This document shows positions 8,037-15,881 of a stretch of 19,483 nt of DNA, piece after piece. The position numbers and the translations under genes were made by a program. The stretch comes from an uncultured Gemmatimonadota bacterium (GTDB lineage: Bacteria > Gemmatimonadota > Gemmatimonadetes > Gemmatimonadales > Gemmatimonadaceae). The notes under the pieces are model-generated. The model was not told the origin of the DNA, searched no databases, and saw nothing but the letters and a program-made list of their open reading frames with translations. Within the stretch, counting starts at the first letter, position 1, and each line of letters starts with the position of its first letter. The stretch is from assembly GCA_946479895.1 (NCBI GenBank), contig CAMLHT010000038.1:1-19483 (forward strand). Direction: 5' to 3'.

Positions 8037-8110
8037 GTGGGAGTGGGAGTGGGAGTGAGTGGGAGTGGCACCGAGCCCACTCCCACTCACACTCCCACTC
8101 CCACTCCCAC
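8037..8110. terminator. Large GTGGGA-built inverted repeat, likely bidirectional terminator
   Basis: The left arm (8037-8068) is a run of GTGGGA units. The right arm (8077-8110) is its near-perfect complement with a single 2-nt bulge, and the two enclose an 8-nt loop (8069-8076). The element starts directly after the stop of the zinc-ribbon gene and ends 2 nt before the stop of the convergent CotH-like gene, so both transcripts would end in it. Each strand also carries four GGG tracts with short loops, so each RNA could form a G-quadruplex instead of the hairpin. There is no T-run, so classical intrinsic termination is not shown. Confidence 0.6.
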
Positions 8111-8112
8111 TG

Positions 8113-9186
8113 TCATCGGGCCTGCGCGCACCGGTCGATGATGTCCCGCTGGACGTTGCGCGGGTTCTCGATGTCCGAGTAGAACTGGTTGAGGTAACGC
8201 GTCGCTGACGCGATCATCATCCCGCCCATCAGCTTCGAGACGTCGTCCCGGTAGATGGCCTCGACGTCGTTGCGCTTCGCCTTCAGGTCGGCGATCACGG
8301 CCTTCACCGTGTCCGGCGGCACGCAGAGTCCCCGATACAGACGCTCCGTCACCCGCCGGAGGCCGAGCGACGGGTCGGGGGTGGAGTAGGCGGTGTTGAT
8401 CACGCCCGCCTGGTCGTAATCGAAGATGATCGGGTAGATCGTCCCGTCCTTTGCGACGAATTCCAGGTTGTGGCGCGCCGAGAAGGAGAAGTCGGTGTTG
8501 CCGATCATGTACTGGAGGATGCCCATGAGCGCGGTCTGCCGGGGATCCAGGTCCTCCGTGCTGAGGCCCTCGATGGCCATCTTCGTCCCCCCGAGCCGTT
8601 CCGCCACCTCGTCGATGTCCTCCACCGCGAAGGCGTACTTGCTGAACGCCTCCTTGCCCGAAGCGCTGTCCTTCACCGTCAGCTTCACGAGCCTGGCCCG
8701 GTGGCTGATGGGCGTGAAGAGCTGGTGGATGCGGTAGACGTTGTACTCGCCGATCACGTACCGCTCGTAGTCGGGCGCGAACTTGCACGGGGAAACCAGC
8801 TTGAAGCGATTCAGCTTCTGAAGCTGCGTGCCCTTGACGTTGGCCTTGGCGAAATCGACCCAGACGGGCGGAAAGCGGTCGCAGATCTTGAGGCGCGAGC
8901 GTCCGCGCGTGCGGACCCGGACGGCGTGCGTCTTCGGCGCGCCATCCGTGTAGGAGATGGTCGCCGCCCGCCACGGTCCCGGATCCCCCTTGTCGGTCTG
9001 GAGGCTCTTCATGTTGACCGACAGCGTCATCTCGAAGGGGGTGGTGCTCTCCCAGAACTTCGAGGATACGTACTTGTCCTTCGGCCTGGCCGAATCCGGC
9101 TGGCCGGTGAGCGGGGCGGCGGCGGTGACGCCGAGCGCGGCACACAGCAGGGCGTGACGCCAGGTGGGGAAGGCGGTCATGCGCAT
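8113..9186 (-). CDS. Secreted CotH-kinase-like protein
   Basis: 357-residue protein with a signal peptide (hydrophobic about 10-26, then TGQ). The order of motifs resembles CotH-type atypical protein kinases: a basic RVRTRGRSRLK segment (90-100), a helix with EYNVYRIHQLF (147-157), AFAVEDIDE (185-193), then YMIGNTDFS (226-234) with H239-N240, and IIFDYD (253-258). In CotH the D...N and later Asp residues bind ATP and metal. Here D232, N240 and D256/D258 are the candidates. Similarity is by motif order, not strong identity, so the kinase call is an inference. The gene is divergent from the CYTH-PPK1 gene across about 113 bp; CotH, CYTH/VTC and DUF4956 genes are often neighbours elsewhere. ATG 9180 is an alternative start. 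Confidence 0.68.
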   Translation of the reverse strand: MRMTAFPTWRHALLCAALGVTAAAPLTGQPDSARPKDKYVSSKFWESTTPFEMTLSVNMKSLQTDKGDPGPWRAATISYTDGAPKTHAVRVRTRGRSRLKICDRFPPVWVDFAKANVKGTQLQKLNRFKLVSPCKFAPDYERYVIGEYNVYRIHQLFTPISHRARLVKLTVKDSASGKEAFSKYAFAVEDIDEVAERLGGTKMAIEGLSTEDLDPRQTALMGILQYMIGNTDFSFSARHNLEFVAKDGTIYPIIFDYDQAGVINTAYSTPDPSLGLRRVTERLYRGLCVPPDTVKAVIADLKAKRNDVEAIYRDDVSKLMGGMMIASATRYLNQFYSDIENPRNVQRDIIDRCAQAR

Positions 9187-9299
9187 AGCCTACGGCGGAA
9201 AACGCCGTTCGGCCAGAGTTCTACCGCCGGGACGCGCCGGGCGACACCTTTGTGGTGGATGATCCCCACCCCCCGCCAACGGCGACGTCGCCCGGCCCG

Positions 9300-12200
9300 A
9301 TGATCGAAAGTCGTTTCGACGTCGTCACCGGCGACCAGCTCGAGCTGCTGACCGCGCGACCACTGCCCGGCGCCTCCCGCGTCCCCGCGGTGAGCGTCGT
9401 CTATCGCGACGTCTACCTCGACACCAACGACGAGCAGCTCGAGCGCCGCGGGGTCACCTGCCGCCTGCGTGTGGGATCCGATGATACCCGCGTGCTCAGC
9501 GTCTTCGTCGGCGTCCCCGATGACGCCGCGCCCCCGCGCCGATACGATGCCCGGGTCGACTCCGCCGACCCTCGCGTGGTGGTCGCCGGCGGCAGTCAGC
9601 CGGCCCGGCGGCTTGCCGCGCTCGTGGACGTCCGCCTGCTCGAGGTCCGCCTCGAGCTTCAGATCGAGCGGGTGAAGCGCATCGTCGAGCACGACATGCT
9701 GCGACGACCGTGCGTCCAGGTCTTCTATGACCGGGTCGAGGTGCGCTCGACGGCGTCGAGCCGCGCGTTCCATCAGGTCACCGTCGTCGCCGACCATTCG
9801 CGGCCCGCGTTCGCCGCGCTGTGCGCCGCCTTCGAGGAGGACGCCGGGCTGCGCCCCATCGCCGCCGGCACCCGTGAGCGCGCCCAGCTCCTGCTCAAGT
9901 GGATGATGCGCGAGGAGCGCGGTCGCGCCGCTCAGTACGAGGCGGGCGTCGCGCTGATCCTGACGCGAGGTGACCGGGTGGCGCTGTCCGCGAATGCCGG
10001 CGTCCTCTTTCTGCCGTTCGAGCGCGGCACCGGCGTCGGCGTGGCTCGCACGCTTCTCGATCGCTGGACCACCGCGAGCAACACAGACGTTCGCCTCCTC
10101 GGCAAGATGAGCGCGATCGGTCCGCTGCCGGCCATCGAGGTCTGGACCGCGGAGGTGCCGGCCGCCGCGACGATGACCGAGTCGGCCGGCGAGGCGCTCT
10201 GGCTCACGCGGGCCGAGGCACTCCAGCAGGCGGCGAATCTCGACGCGAACGGACTCGCGGCGCTCGCCGTCGCGATTCGCGCCGGCCTGCTCGCGCCGGG
10301 AACGACCCTCGATCATCCGGCACCGCGCCAGTCCATCACGACGTCGGCGATCCCGGGTGATCCCGACACCGGGGCGGAGCCCCACGTGCTCAATTCGGAG
10401 ACGAGCATCCTTGCGTTCACCGCGCGCGTGCTCGAGCTGGCCGAGGATCTGCGCAATCCGCTGGGCGAACGGCTGCGATTCCTCTCGATCGTCGCGGCGA
10501 ACCTCGACGAGTTCTTCATGGTCCGCGTGGCCGGGATCAAGCGCGCGGGAGCCGAGCAGACCGAGGAGCGCGGCGCCGACGGACTGACGCCGGAGCAGCA
10601 GCTCGAGCTCATCGCGCTGCACGCGCGGTCGCTCGTCGCCCGGCATTACCGCTGCTACGACGCCTGCATCGCCGAAGCGGTTGGTCACGGGGCGCGCATG
10701 GCGCAGTGGTCCGAGCTCGACGCGCATCAGCGGGCCGAGCTTCGCGCGGCCGTCAGGGAGATGATGCCGTCCCTGACGCCTCTCGCCATGACGCTGAGCC
10801 CCGGGCACCCGTTCCCGCGGCTGCGGCACCTCTGCCTGTCCCTCGCCGTCGTCTTCGTCGATCGGCCGGGCTCGACGCCTCACTTCGCGCAGGTCGAGCT
10901 GCCGGAGGACACGGCGCGGTTCATCCCCGTGCCCGGCGCCAGCGCCGTGATTCCGGTCGAGGAGCTGATCCGGGCGAACATCGATCTGCTCTACCCGTCC
11001 TCGGTCGTCGAGCAGACCTACGCCTTCCGCGTCACGCGCGGCACGGACCTCGACCTGCACGAGGACCGCTCGGCGAGCCTGATCCAGGAGATCGAGCGCG
11101 CGGCGCGCCAGCGGTTCGAGCAGCCGGTGGTGCGGGTCGAGGTGGAGCAGGCCATGCCCGCCGTGCTGCGCGACGTCGTCATGCGAGAGCTGCGGCGCGA
11201 GCAGGGCGGAGCGGGCCTCGAGGCGCGCGACATCTACGAGGTCGCCGGTCCGCTCGACCTGACCTGCCTGTCCGATCTGCCGCTGTCGGAAGATCCCCGC
11301 CTGTGGTTCCCGCCGTTCCGCGGGGGCGATCCGCTACCGGCGGGCAAGTCGATCTGGGAGTCCATCGACGAGGGCGACCGGCTCTGCCATCACCCGTTCG
11401 ATTCCTACGACGCGACGGTGGTGCGCTTCTTCCGCGAGGCGGCGGCCGATCCCGCCGTCACCGCGATCAAGATGACCGTGTACCGCGCCGACGAGGAGTC
11501 ACCCATCATGGGCGCGCTCGTCGACGCGGCGGCGGCGGGAAAGGACGTCATCGTCTTCGTCGAGCTGAAGGCGCGCTTCGACGAGGAGCGCAACGTCGGC
11601 TGGGCGAGGCGCATGGAGGCCGCCGGCGGGCGCGTGGTCCACGGCCTGGTGGGCGTGAAGACCCACGCGAAAGTGGCGCTCGTCGTCCGGAAGAACGGGC
11701 ACGGCCACCGGCGCTACGTTCACGCCGGCACGGGCAACTACAACTCGCAGACCGCGAAGCGGTACACCGACCTGTCGCTGCTGACGGCGAACGAGCAGGT
11801 CGCGGCCGACGTGCAGGACCTGTTCAACGAGCTGACCGGCCGGTCGCGCCCGCCCGAGCGGCTCACCCACGGGTGCCTCATCTCGCCTCGCCAGCTCCTG
11901 CCGGAGCTCGTGTCGCGCATCGAGCGCGAGGCGGCGCACGCGCGGGCGGGCCGCGGCGGCCGGATCCGCATGAAGCTCAACGGGCTGTCCGACCCCGACA
12001 TCGTCACTGCGCTCGTCCGCGCGTCGCAGGATGGAGTGAAGGTCGAGCTGATCGTCCGCGGAGTATGCACCCTGCGCCCGGGCCTCCCCGGCGTGACCGG
12101 GAACATCACGATCATCTGCGCGATGGGCCGGTTCCTCGAGCATTCGCGCATCATCCATTTCGCCAACGCCGGCACGCCCGAGTACTTCATCGGCTCGGCG

Positions 12201-12428
12201 GATATGCGGCCGAGGAACCTGCGGCGGAGGGTGGAGCTGATGGTTCCGGTGACGGCGCCGGCGGGGCAGGTGGAGCTCGACCGATTACTGGAGCTCTACC
12301 TGAAGGATCCGACGGCGTGGGTGCTGGGAGCGGATGGGGAGTACGTTCGGCGAAGAGCGAACGGAGTGGGTGCGCAGGACGGGCTACTGAGTCGGGAAGC
12401 GAGTTTCGCGGGGGTTGGACCTTCCTGA
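9300..12428 (+). CDS. ppk1: Polyphosphate kinase 1 with N-terminal CYTH-like and Nudix-like domains
   Basis: 1,042-residue protein. Residues about 362-1015 are a complete PPK1, which reversibly moves the ATP gamma-phosphate onto polyphosphate. The N-domain begins HVLNSETSILAF; the autophosphorylated His is H789 in VKTHAK; the second catalytic His is H953 in IIHFANAG; and GRFLEHSR and HAGTGNYNSQTAK are intact. In front lie a CYTH-like domain (about 1-205: VYLDTNDEQLERRGVTCRLR, then a C-terminal GLRPIAAGTRERAQLL) and a region like a Nudix fold without a Nudix box (about 210-325). The usual CYTH ExExK is degraded (IESRFDV), so this domain may only bind polyphosphate. Normal PPK1 is near 690 residues. 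GTG at 9252 is an alternative start. The last 9 or so codons and the stop derive from the downstream repeat. Confidence 0.9.
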   Translation: MIESRFDVVTGDQLELLTARPLPGASRVPAVSVVYRDVYLDTNDEQLERRGVTCRLRVGSDDTRVLSVFVGVPDDAAPPRRYDARVDSADPRVVVAGGSQPARRLAALVDVRLLEVRLELQIERVKRIVEHDMLRRPCVQVFYDRVEVRSTASSRAFHQVTVVADHSRPAFAALCAAFEEDAGLRPIAAGTRERAQLLLKWMMREERGRAAQYEAGVALILTRGDRVALSANAGVLFLPFERGTGVGVARTLLDRWTTASNTDVRLLGKMSAIGPLPAIEVWTAEVPAAATMTESAGEALWLTRAEALQQAANLDANGLAALAVAIRAGLLAPGTTLDHPAPRQSITTSAIPGDPDTGAEPHVLNSETSILAFTARVLELAEDLRNPLGERLRFLSIVAANLDEFFMVRVAGIKRAGAEQTEERGADGLTPEQQLELIALHARSLVARHYRCYDACIAEAVGHGARMAQWSELDAHQRAELRAAVREMMPSLTPLAMTLSPGHPFPRLRHLCLSLAVVFVDRPGSTPHFAQVELPEDTARFIPVPGASAVIPVEELIRANIDLLYPSSVVEQTYAFRVTRGTDLDLHEDRSASLIQEIERAARQRFEQPVVRVEVEQAMPAVLRDVVMRELRREQGGAGLEARDIYEVAGPLDLTCLSDLPLSEDPRLWFPPFRGGDPLPAGKSIWESIDEGDRLCHHPFDSYDATVVRFFREAAADPAVTAIKMTVYRADEESPIMGALVDAAAAGKDVIVFVELKARFDEERNVGWARRMEAAGGRVVHGLVGVKTHAKVALVVRKNGHGHRRYVHAGTGNYNSQTAKRYTDLSLLTANEQVAADVQDLFNELTGRSRPPERLTHGCLISPRQLLPELVSRIEREAAHARAGRGGRIRMKLNGLSDPDIVTALVRASQDGVKVELIVRGVCTLRPGLPGVTGNITIICAMGRFLEHSRIIHFANAGTPEYFIGSADMRPRNLRRRVELMVPVTAPAGQVELDRLLELYLKDPTAWVLGADGEYVRRRANGVGAQDGLLSREASFAGVGPS

Positions 12429-12706
12429 GGCCGGGAGAGACCGACGGCGAGCGCACCGCGCGTACTGCGCGCCAAGCGCGAACACCGCCTGACTGCGCGG
12501 TACGGGCAGCGAACATCGCGGAAAGACGCCACCAGCGCTGACTGCGCGTAGGCAGCGGAACCGCGTCGCGCAGGGACTGCTGCCTCCGCGCCTTTCGCGT
12601 TGTCGAGCGCCTCAAGCGCACTTCGCTGCCCGAACCGCGCCATTTCGCGGGGTTCGCGCCGTGCGCGCGGGTGCGCGCAGTACGCTCACCGCAGTTCCCA
12701 ACCCGG
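12402..12706. repeat. Palindromic repeat, copy 1 (about 300 bp)
   Basis: First of two tandem copies filling the 12429-13060 gap, which has no convincing gene. Internal arms pair: GTACTGCGCGC (12462-12472) with GCGCGCAGTAC (12673-12683), and GCGCGGTACGGGCAGCGAA (12495-12513) with its complement at 12622-12640 (18 of 19). Copy 1 begins inside the end of the polyphosphate kinase gene and supplies its stop codon. All frames give Arg/Ala-rich open frames (ERTARTARQARTPP), which I regard as by-products of the repeat. Confidence 0.8.
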
Positions 12707-12727
12707 GGCGCGCAGTGCGCGTGGGTG

Positions 12728-13047
12728 GGTCTCGCTGGGGGTTGGACCTTCCCGACGCCGGAGGAGACCGACGGCGAGCGCACCGCGCGTACTGCGCGCC
12801 AAGCGCGAACCCCGCCTGCCTGCGCGGTGCGGGCAGCGAAAATCGCGGAGGGGACGCCACCAGCGCTGACTGCGCGCAGGCCGCGATAAACCGCCCTCGA
12901 ATACGATGCGCGCAGGGACTGCTGCCTCCGCGCTTTTCGCGTTGTCGAGCGTCGTCAGCGCACTTCGCTGCCCGAACCGCGCCATTTCGCGGGGTTCGCG
13001 CCGTTCGCGCGGTCGCGCGCAGTACGCTCGCCGCAGTTCCTACCCGG
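12728..13047. repeat. Palindromic repeat, copy 2 (about 320 bp)
   Basis: Second tandem copy, very similar to copy 1 at both ends but about 15 bp longer in the centre (about 12877-12907), where the two copies diverge. Matching arms are GTACTGCGCGC (12789-12799) with GCGCGCAGTAC (13015-13025), and a 19-bp arm at 12822-12840 with 12964-12982. It lies just beyond the 3' end of the DUF4956 gene, so a transcript of that gene would read into it. Conserved arms with a variable centre suggest that the fold matters. Confidence 0.8.
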
Positions 13048-13060
13048 ACCTGGAAAAAAA

Positions 13061-14098
13061 CTATTTGATCTCCGCGTCGATCACCTGTGACTTCGCATGC
13101 AACGCATCCGCCAGCTCCACCCCTCGCGCCGACTTCTTGAGCTGGATCGCGTACTCCATCACTCGCGTCCCGTCATCCTGCTTGATGACCCCGCCGAACC
13201 GGAACTTCCGGCAGAACTCATCGAGCACGGCCTCGATTGGCGCCCGCGCCGCGTCGGGATCAGCCGTGTGGACGCGAAGCAGGGCATCGCGCTTCTGCAT
13301 CTCCTCGTCCGTCGCATCGTCGGTCTCCAGCCGCCGCCGGCGGCGCCAGGCGCGATCAGCCGCGAGGTCGAGCTGGTCCGGCGTCATGTCGGCGAAGATC
13401 TCATCGTCGAGCATCGCCACGAAGCTCCCCGTCTGGCGCAGCTTCTCCCGCGTCTCCTCGAGCCGCTTCTGCGCGATCGCCCCCTCCAGCGCCGGCGGAA
13501 CCTTGCCGAACTCCGTGTACCACAGCGCCAGCATGATGGCGTTGAAGATCACCGAGATCACGGCGGCCATCGGCAGCTGCACGCCGGCCGCGAGCCCGAT
13601 CGCCGTCGCCAGGAAGACGTAGACGGCGTCCTTGCTGTCGTCGAGCGTCGTGCGGAATCGCACCGCGGCGACGATGCCGGCGAGGCTGAAGGCCAGCGCC
13701 AGGGAGTACTTCACGAGCACGCCGACGCCGGCCACGAGGGCGGGGAGCAGGATGAGGGTCTGCACCACCGACTGGTCGTACCCGCGCTTCTTCCGCGTCA
13801 GCGTGTAGATCCAGGCCACCGGCAGCGCGAGCAGCACCGCGCCGAGCATCGAGACCCCGGTCGTGATCGCCAGGTTCATCGCGCTGATGGATGGCGGAGC
13901 GGCGTTCGCCGCGTCGGACTTGCTGAACCCGAAGGCCGGGCTGTTCACGAGGGCATCGAGCGACGCGCGGACGAGCTGTCGCGACGCCTCGAAGCGGTAC
14001 AGCCAGGCCGCGAGCGCGAAGAGGGCCACGTAGTAGACCGCGGTCCGGAGGATGATGTTGTGCTGCATCGCCTCGAGAGGTCCCGACTTGCGCGCCAC
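13061..14098 (-). CDS. DUF4956 domain membrane protein
   Basis: 345-residue inner-membrane protein. Predicted membrane segments lie at about 15-34, 74-100, 110-145 (probably two) and 158-194. The DUF4956 signature is clear: SLAGIVAAVRFRTTLDDSKDAVYVFLATAIGLAAG at about 138-172. The C-terminal 150 residues are charged and presumably cytoplasmic. The function is unknown; family members commonly neighbour VTC/CYTH polyphosphate polymerases and CotH kinases, and here the gene follows CYTH-PPK1 and is convergent with it. The frame opens at 14206. I chose GTG 14098 because AAGGA lies 8 nt upstream; ATG 14068 is the next option and still precedes the first membrane segment. Seven T residues (minus strand) directly follow the stop codon. 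Confidence 0.85.
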   Translation of the reverse strand: MARKSGPLEAMQHNIILRTAVYYVALFALAAWLYRFEASRQLVRASLDALVNSPAFGFSKSDAANAAPPSISAMNLAITTGVSMLGAVLLALPVAWIYTLTRKKRGYDQSVVQTLILLPALVAGVGVLVKYSLALAFSLAGIVAAVRFRTTLDDSKDAVYVFLATAIGLAAGVQLPMAAVISVIFNAIMLALWYTEFGKVPPALEGAIAQKRLEETREKLRQTGSFVAMLDDEIFADMTPDQLDLAADRAWRRRRRLETDDATDEEMQKRDALLRVHTADPDAARAPIEAVLDEFCRKFRFGGVIKQDDGTRVMEYAIQLKKSARGVELADALHAKSQVIDAEIK

Positions 14099-14106
14099 CC
14101 TGACAT

Positions 14107-14111
14107 TCCTT
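14107..14111 (-). promoter_or_regulatory. Shine-Dalgarno AAGGA supporting GTG start at 14098
   Basis: AAGGA on the minus strand with an 8-nt spacer to GTG 14098. A TATCGTTG promoter-like element lies 13 nt further upstream (14124-14131), which would make a leader of roughly 20 nt and exclude the longer frame. Confidence 0.5.
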
Positions 14112-14162
14112 GTGAAGGTCGGGCAACGATACCGAGCTACGGTCCCGCGCGCTATCTCGAAG

Positions 14163-14194
14163 TTGGCTCCGCCGCCCGCCGGGCCACATCTTTC
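14163..14194 (+). promoter_or_regulatory. Possible promoter of the PafA-like phosphatase gene
   Basis: TTGGCT (14163-14168), an 18-nt spacer, then CATCTTTC (14187-14194), about 30 nt before ATG 14226. It resembles the folE promoter candidate in having a TTG box and a CAYYTT box. The match is modest. Confidence 0.3.
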
Positions 14195-14225
14195 GGGACG
14201 CAGCACTCACTCTCTTCGACGAGTC

Positions 14226-15860
14226 ATGTCCCCTCAGGCCCCCCGTCCCCTCGTCCGCGTCCTCTCGCTCGCGGCCGCCCTGCTGGCCGGATGTGCCGGC
14301 GCCCAGCCCGCCGCCACGCCCGCCGCCGGCGCGACCGCCGTCAGCACGATGCCCGAGCCGCCGCGGCTCGTGGTCCTCATCGTCGTGGATCAGCTGCGTG
14401 GTGACATGCTCGATCGGTACGGCGCCGACCTGTCGCATGGGTACGCCCGTCTCATGAAGGGCGGGGCCTGGTACACCAACGCCTTCCAGGATCACGCGAT
14501 CACCGAGACCGCGCCGGGGCATGCCAGCACGATGTCCGGCCGCTTTCCCGCGAGCACGGGGATCATCTCCAACTCGGCGGGTGTGGTGGACCCGAACTAC
14601 GAGCTTCTCGGCGGCCTCCCGAACGAGGTGGGCGCCTCGCCCGACCGCTTCCAGGGCACGACCCTCACCGACTGGCTGACCGCCCACGATTCGCGGACGC
14701 GCGCGTTCTCGGTTTCGATGAAGGACCGCGGCGCCATCCTGCCGATCGGCAAGTCGAAATCGCAGGTCTACTGGTATTCGGGCAATGGCAGCTTCACCAC
14801 GAGCACCTACTATCGGGACTCGCTGCCGTCGTGGGTGAGGGCGTTCAATGACCGCCACATCCCCCAGCGCTACGCCGGCGCGGTATGGGACCTCTCGCGA
14901 CCGGCCGCGCTCTACACCGAGCCCGACTCGGTGCCGTTCGAGAGGTACGGACGCGACTTCACCTTCCCGCACCGCTTCTCGACCGACACCCTGCGCGCGA
15001 TGACCGACCTCCGGACGAGCCCCGGCATCGACTCGGTCACGGCACTCTTCGCCCTCGAGGGGCTCGAGCGCCTCGGGCTCGGCCGCGGACCCCAGACGGA
15101 CGTCATGTCGGTCTCGTTCTCGGCCACCGACTACATCGGCCATGCCTACGGGCCGGACTCACGCGAGGCGCATGAGAACGAGATCCGCCTCGACGAGACC
15201 ATCGGCTGGTTCCTCGACTCGCTCTACCGGCTGCGCGATCCGTCGACCGTCATGATCGCGCTCACCGGCGACCACGGCGTCTCCCCCATTCCCGAGCTCG
15301 CGCGGCAGCGCGGGGTCGCGAAGGGCAACGAGGGCCTGCGCGTCGACCTTCGTCCCCTCGTGTCCGAGGTGCGGAAGTGGATTGCCGGGAAGGGCGGTGA
15401 CTCGACCGCCGTCGAATACGACATCGAGACGTTCGCGGTCGATCGCTCGAAGCTGTTCGCGGCCGGGATCGACGGCGATACGGTGCTCAACCTGTTCCGG
15501 CGCGCCGCGCTCCAGGTTCCGGGCGTGGCCCGCGTGGACCGGCTCTCCACGCTGCGCCGCGCCAACCTCGACCGTGACCCGATCGCCCGCCGGTGGGTGC
15601 ACCAGATTCCCGCCCAGGAAGTCGTCGACCTCGTCATCACGCTCACCCGCTACAGCTACTGGGGCACCGCGGTCGCCACGCATGGATCGCCCTACGACCA
15701 GGACGCGCACGTACCGATCATCTTCTACGGCCCGTGGGTGAAGCCCGGGCGCTATCCGCAGATGGCTCGCACCGTCGACATCGGCACGACCCTCGCGGCC
15801 ATCGCGAAGGTGAAGCCGACCGAGCGCGTCGACGGGATCATTCTCGGCGCCATCAGGTAA
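14226..15860 (+). CDS. PafA-like alkaline phosphatase, lipoprotein
   Basis: 544-residue exported phosphatase that would release phosphate from monoesters in the periplasm. Lipobox L-A-G-C is at about residue 20. Alkaline phosphatase superfamily metal and nucleophile residues are visible: D55 in VVDQLRGD, nucleophile T95 in ETAPGHAS, N116 in GIISN, D302 and H306 in TDYIGHAYGP, D349-H350 in LTGDHG and H495 in QDAHVPIIF. K166-x-R168 in SMKDRGAI matches the Lys/Arg pair that gives PafA its monoesterase preference, separating it from nucleotide pyrophosphatases that lack it. Upstream codons in the open frame are not coding. The gene is divergent from DUF4956. Phosphate supply next to a polyphosphate kinase gene is a sensible pairing, though co-regulation is not shown. 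Confidence 0.88.
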   Translation: MSPQAPRPLVRVLSLAAALLAGCAGAQPAATPAAGATAVSTMPEPPRLVVLIVVDQLRGDMLDRYGADLSHGYARLMKGGAWYTNAFQDHAITETAPGHASTMSGRFPASTGIISNSAGVVDPNYELLGGLPNEVGASPDRFQGTTLTDWLTAHDSRTRAFSVSMKDRGAILPIGKSKSQVYWYSGNGSFTTSTYYRDSLPSWVRAFNDRHIPQRYAGAVWDLSRPAALYTEPDSVPFERYGRDFTFPHRFSTDTLRAMTDLRTSPGIDSVTALFALEGLERLGLGRGPQTDVMSVSFSATDYIGHAYGPDSREAHENEIRLDETIGWFLDSLYRLRDPSTVMIALTGDHGVSPIPELARQRGVAKGNEGLRVDLRPLVSEVRKWIAGKGGDSTAVEYDIETFAVDRSKLFAAGIDGDTVLNLFRRAALQVPGVARVDRLSTLRRANLDRDPIARRWVHQIPAQEVVDLVITLTRYSYWGTAVATHGSPYDQDAHVPIIFYGPWVKPGRYPQMARTVDIGTTLAAIAKVKPTERVDGIILGAIR

Positions 15861-15881
15861 TCCATGAAGGGGGAGAGCAGG

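Noticed and set aside
9192..9208. Small hairpin ACGGCG-GAAAA-CGCCGT in front of the CotH-like gene
   Set aside because: Six base pairs in GC-rich DNA are expected by chance; no link to a known regulatory RNA.
9252..9299. GTG 9252 as the start of the CYTH-PPK1 protein
   Set aside because: It lies within a promoter-like CACCTTTG, adds only a Pro-rich 16-residue leader and has no ribosome binding site. ATG 9300 begins the domain directly. It is not excluded.
10706..12541. 611-codon plus-strand frame within the polyphosphate kinase gene
   Set aside because: Shifted frame of ppk1; Ala/Arg/Gly-rich with no domain.
12429..13060. Several 70-200-codon frames on both strands after ppk1
   Set aside because: All are Arg/Ala-rich translations of the tandem palindromic repeat, recurring in each copy in several frames, with no ribosome binding sites.
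13401..15143. 580-codon minus-strand frame spanning DUF4956 and the phosphatase
   Set aside because: It crosses two real genes and their divergent promoter region; composition is that of an antisense frame.
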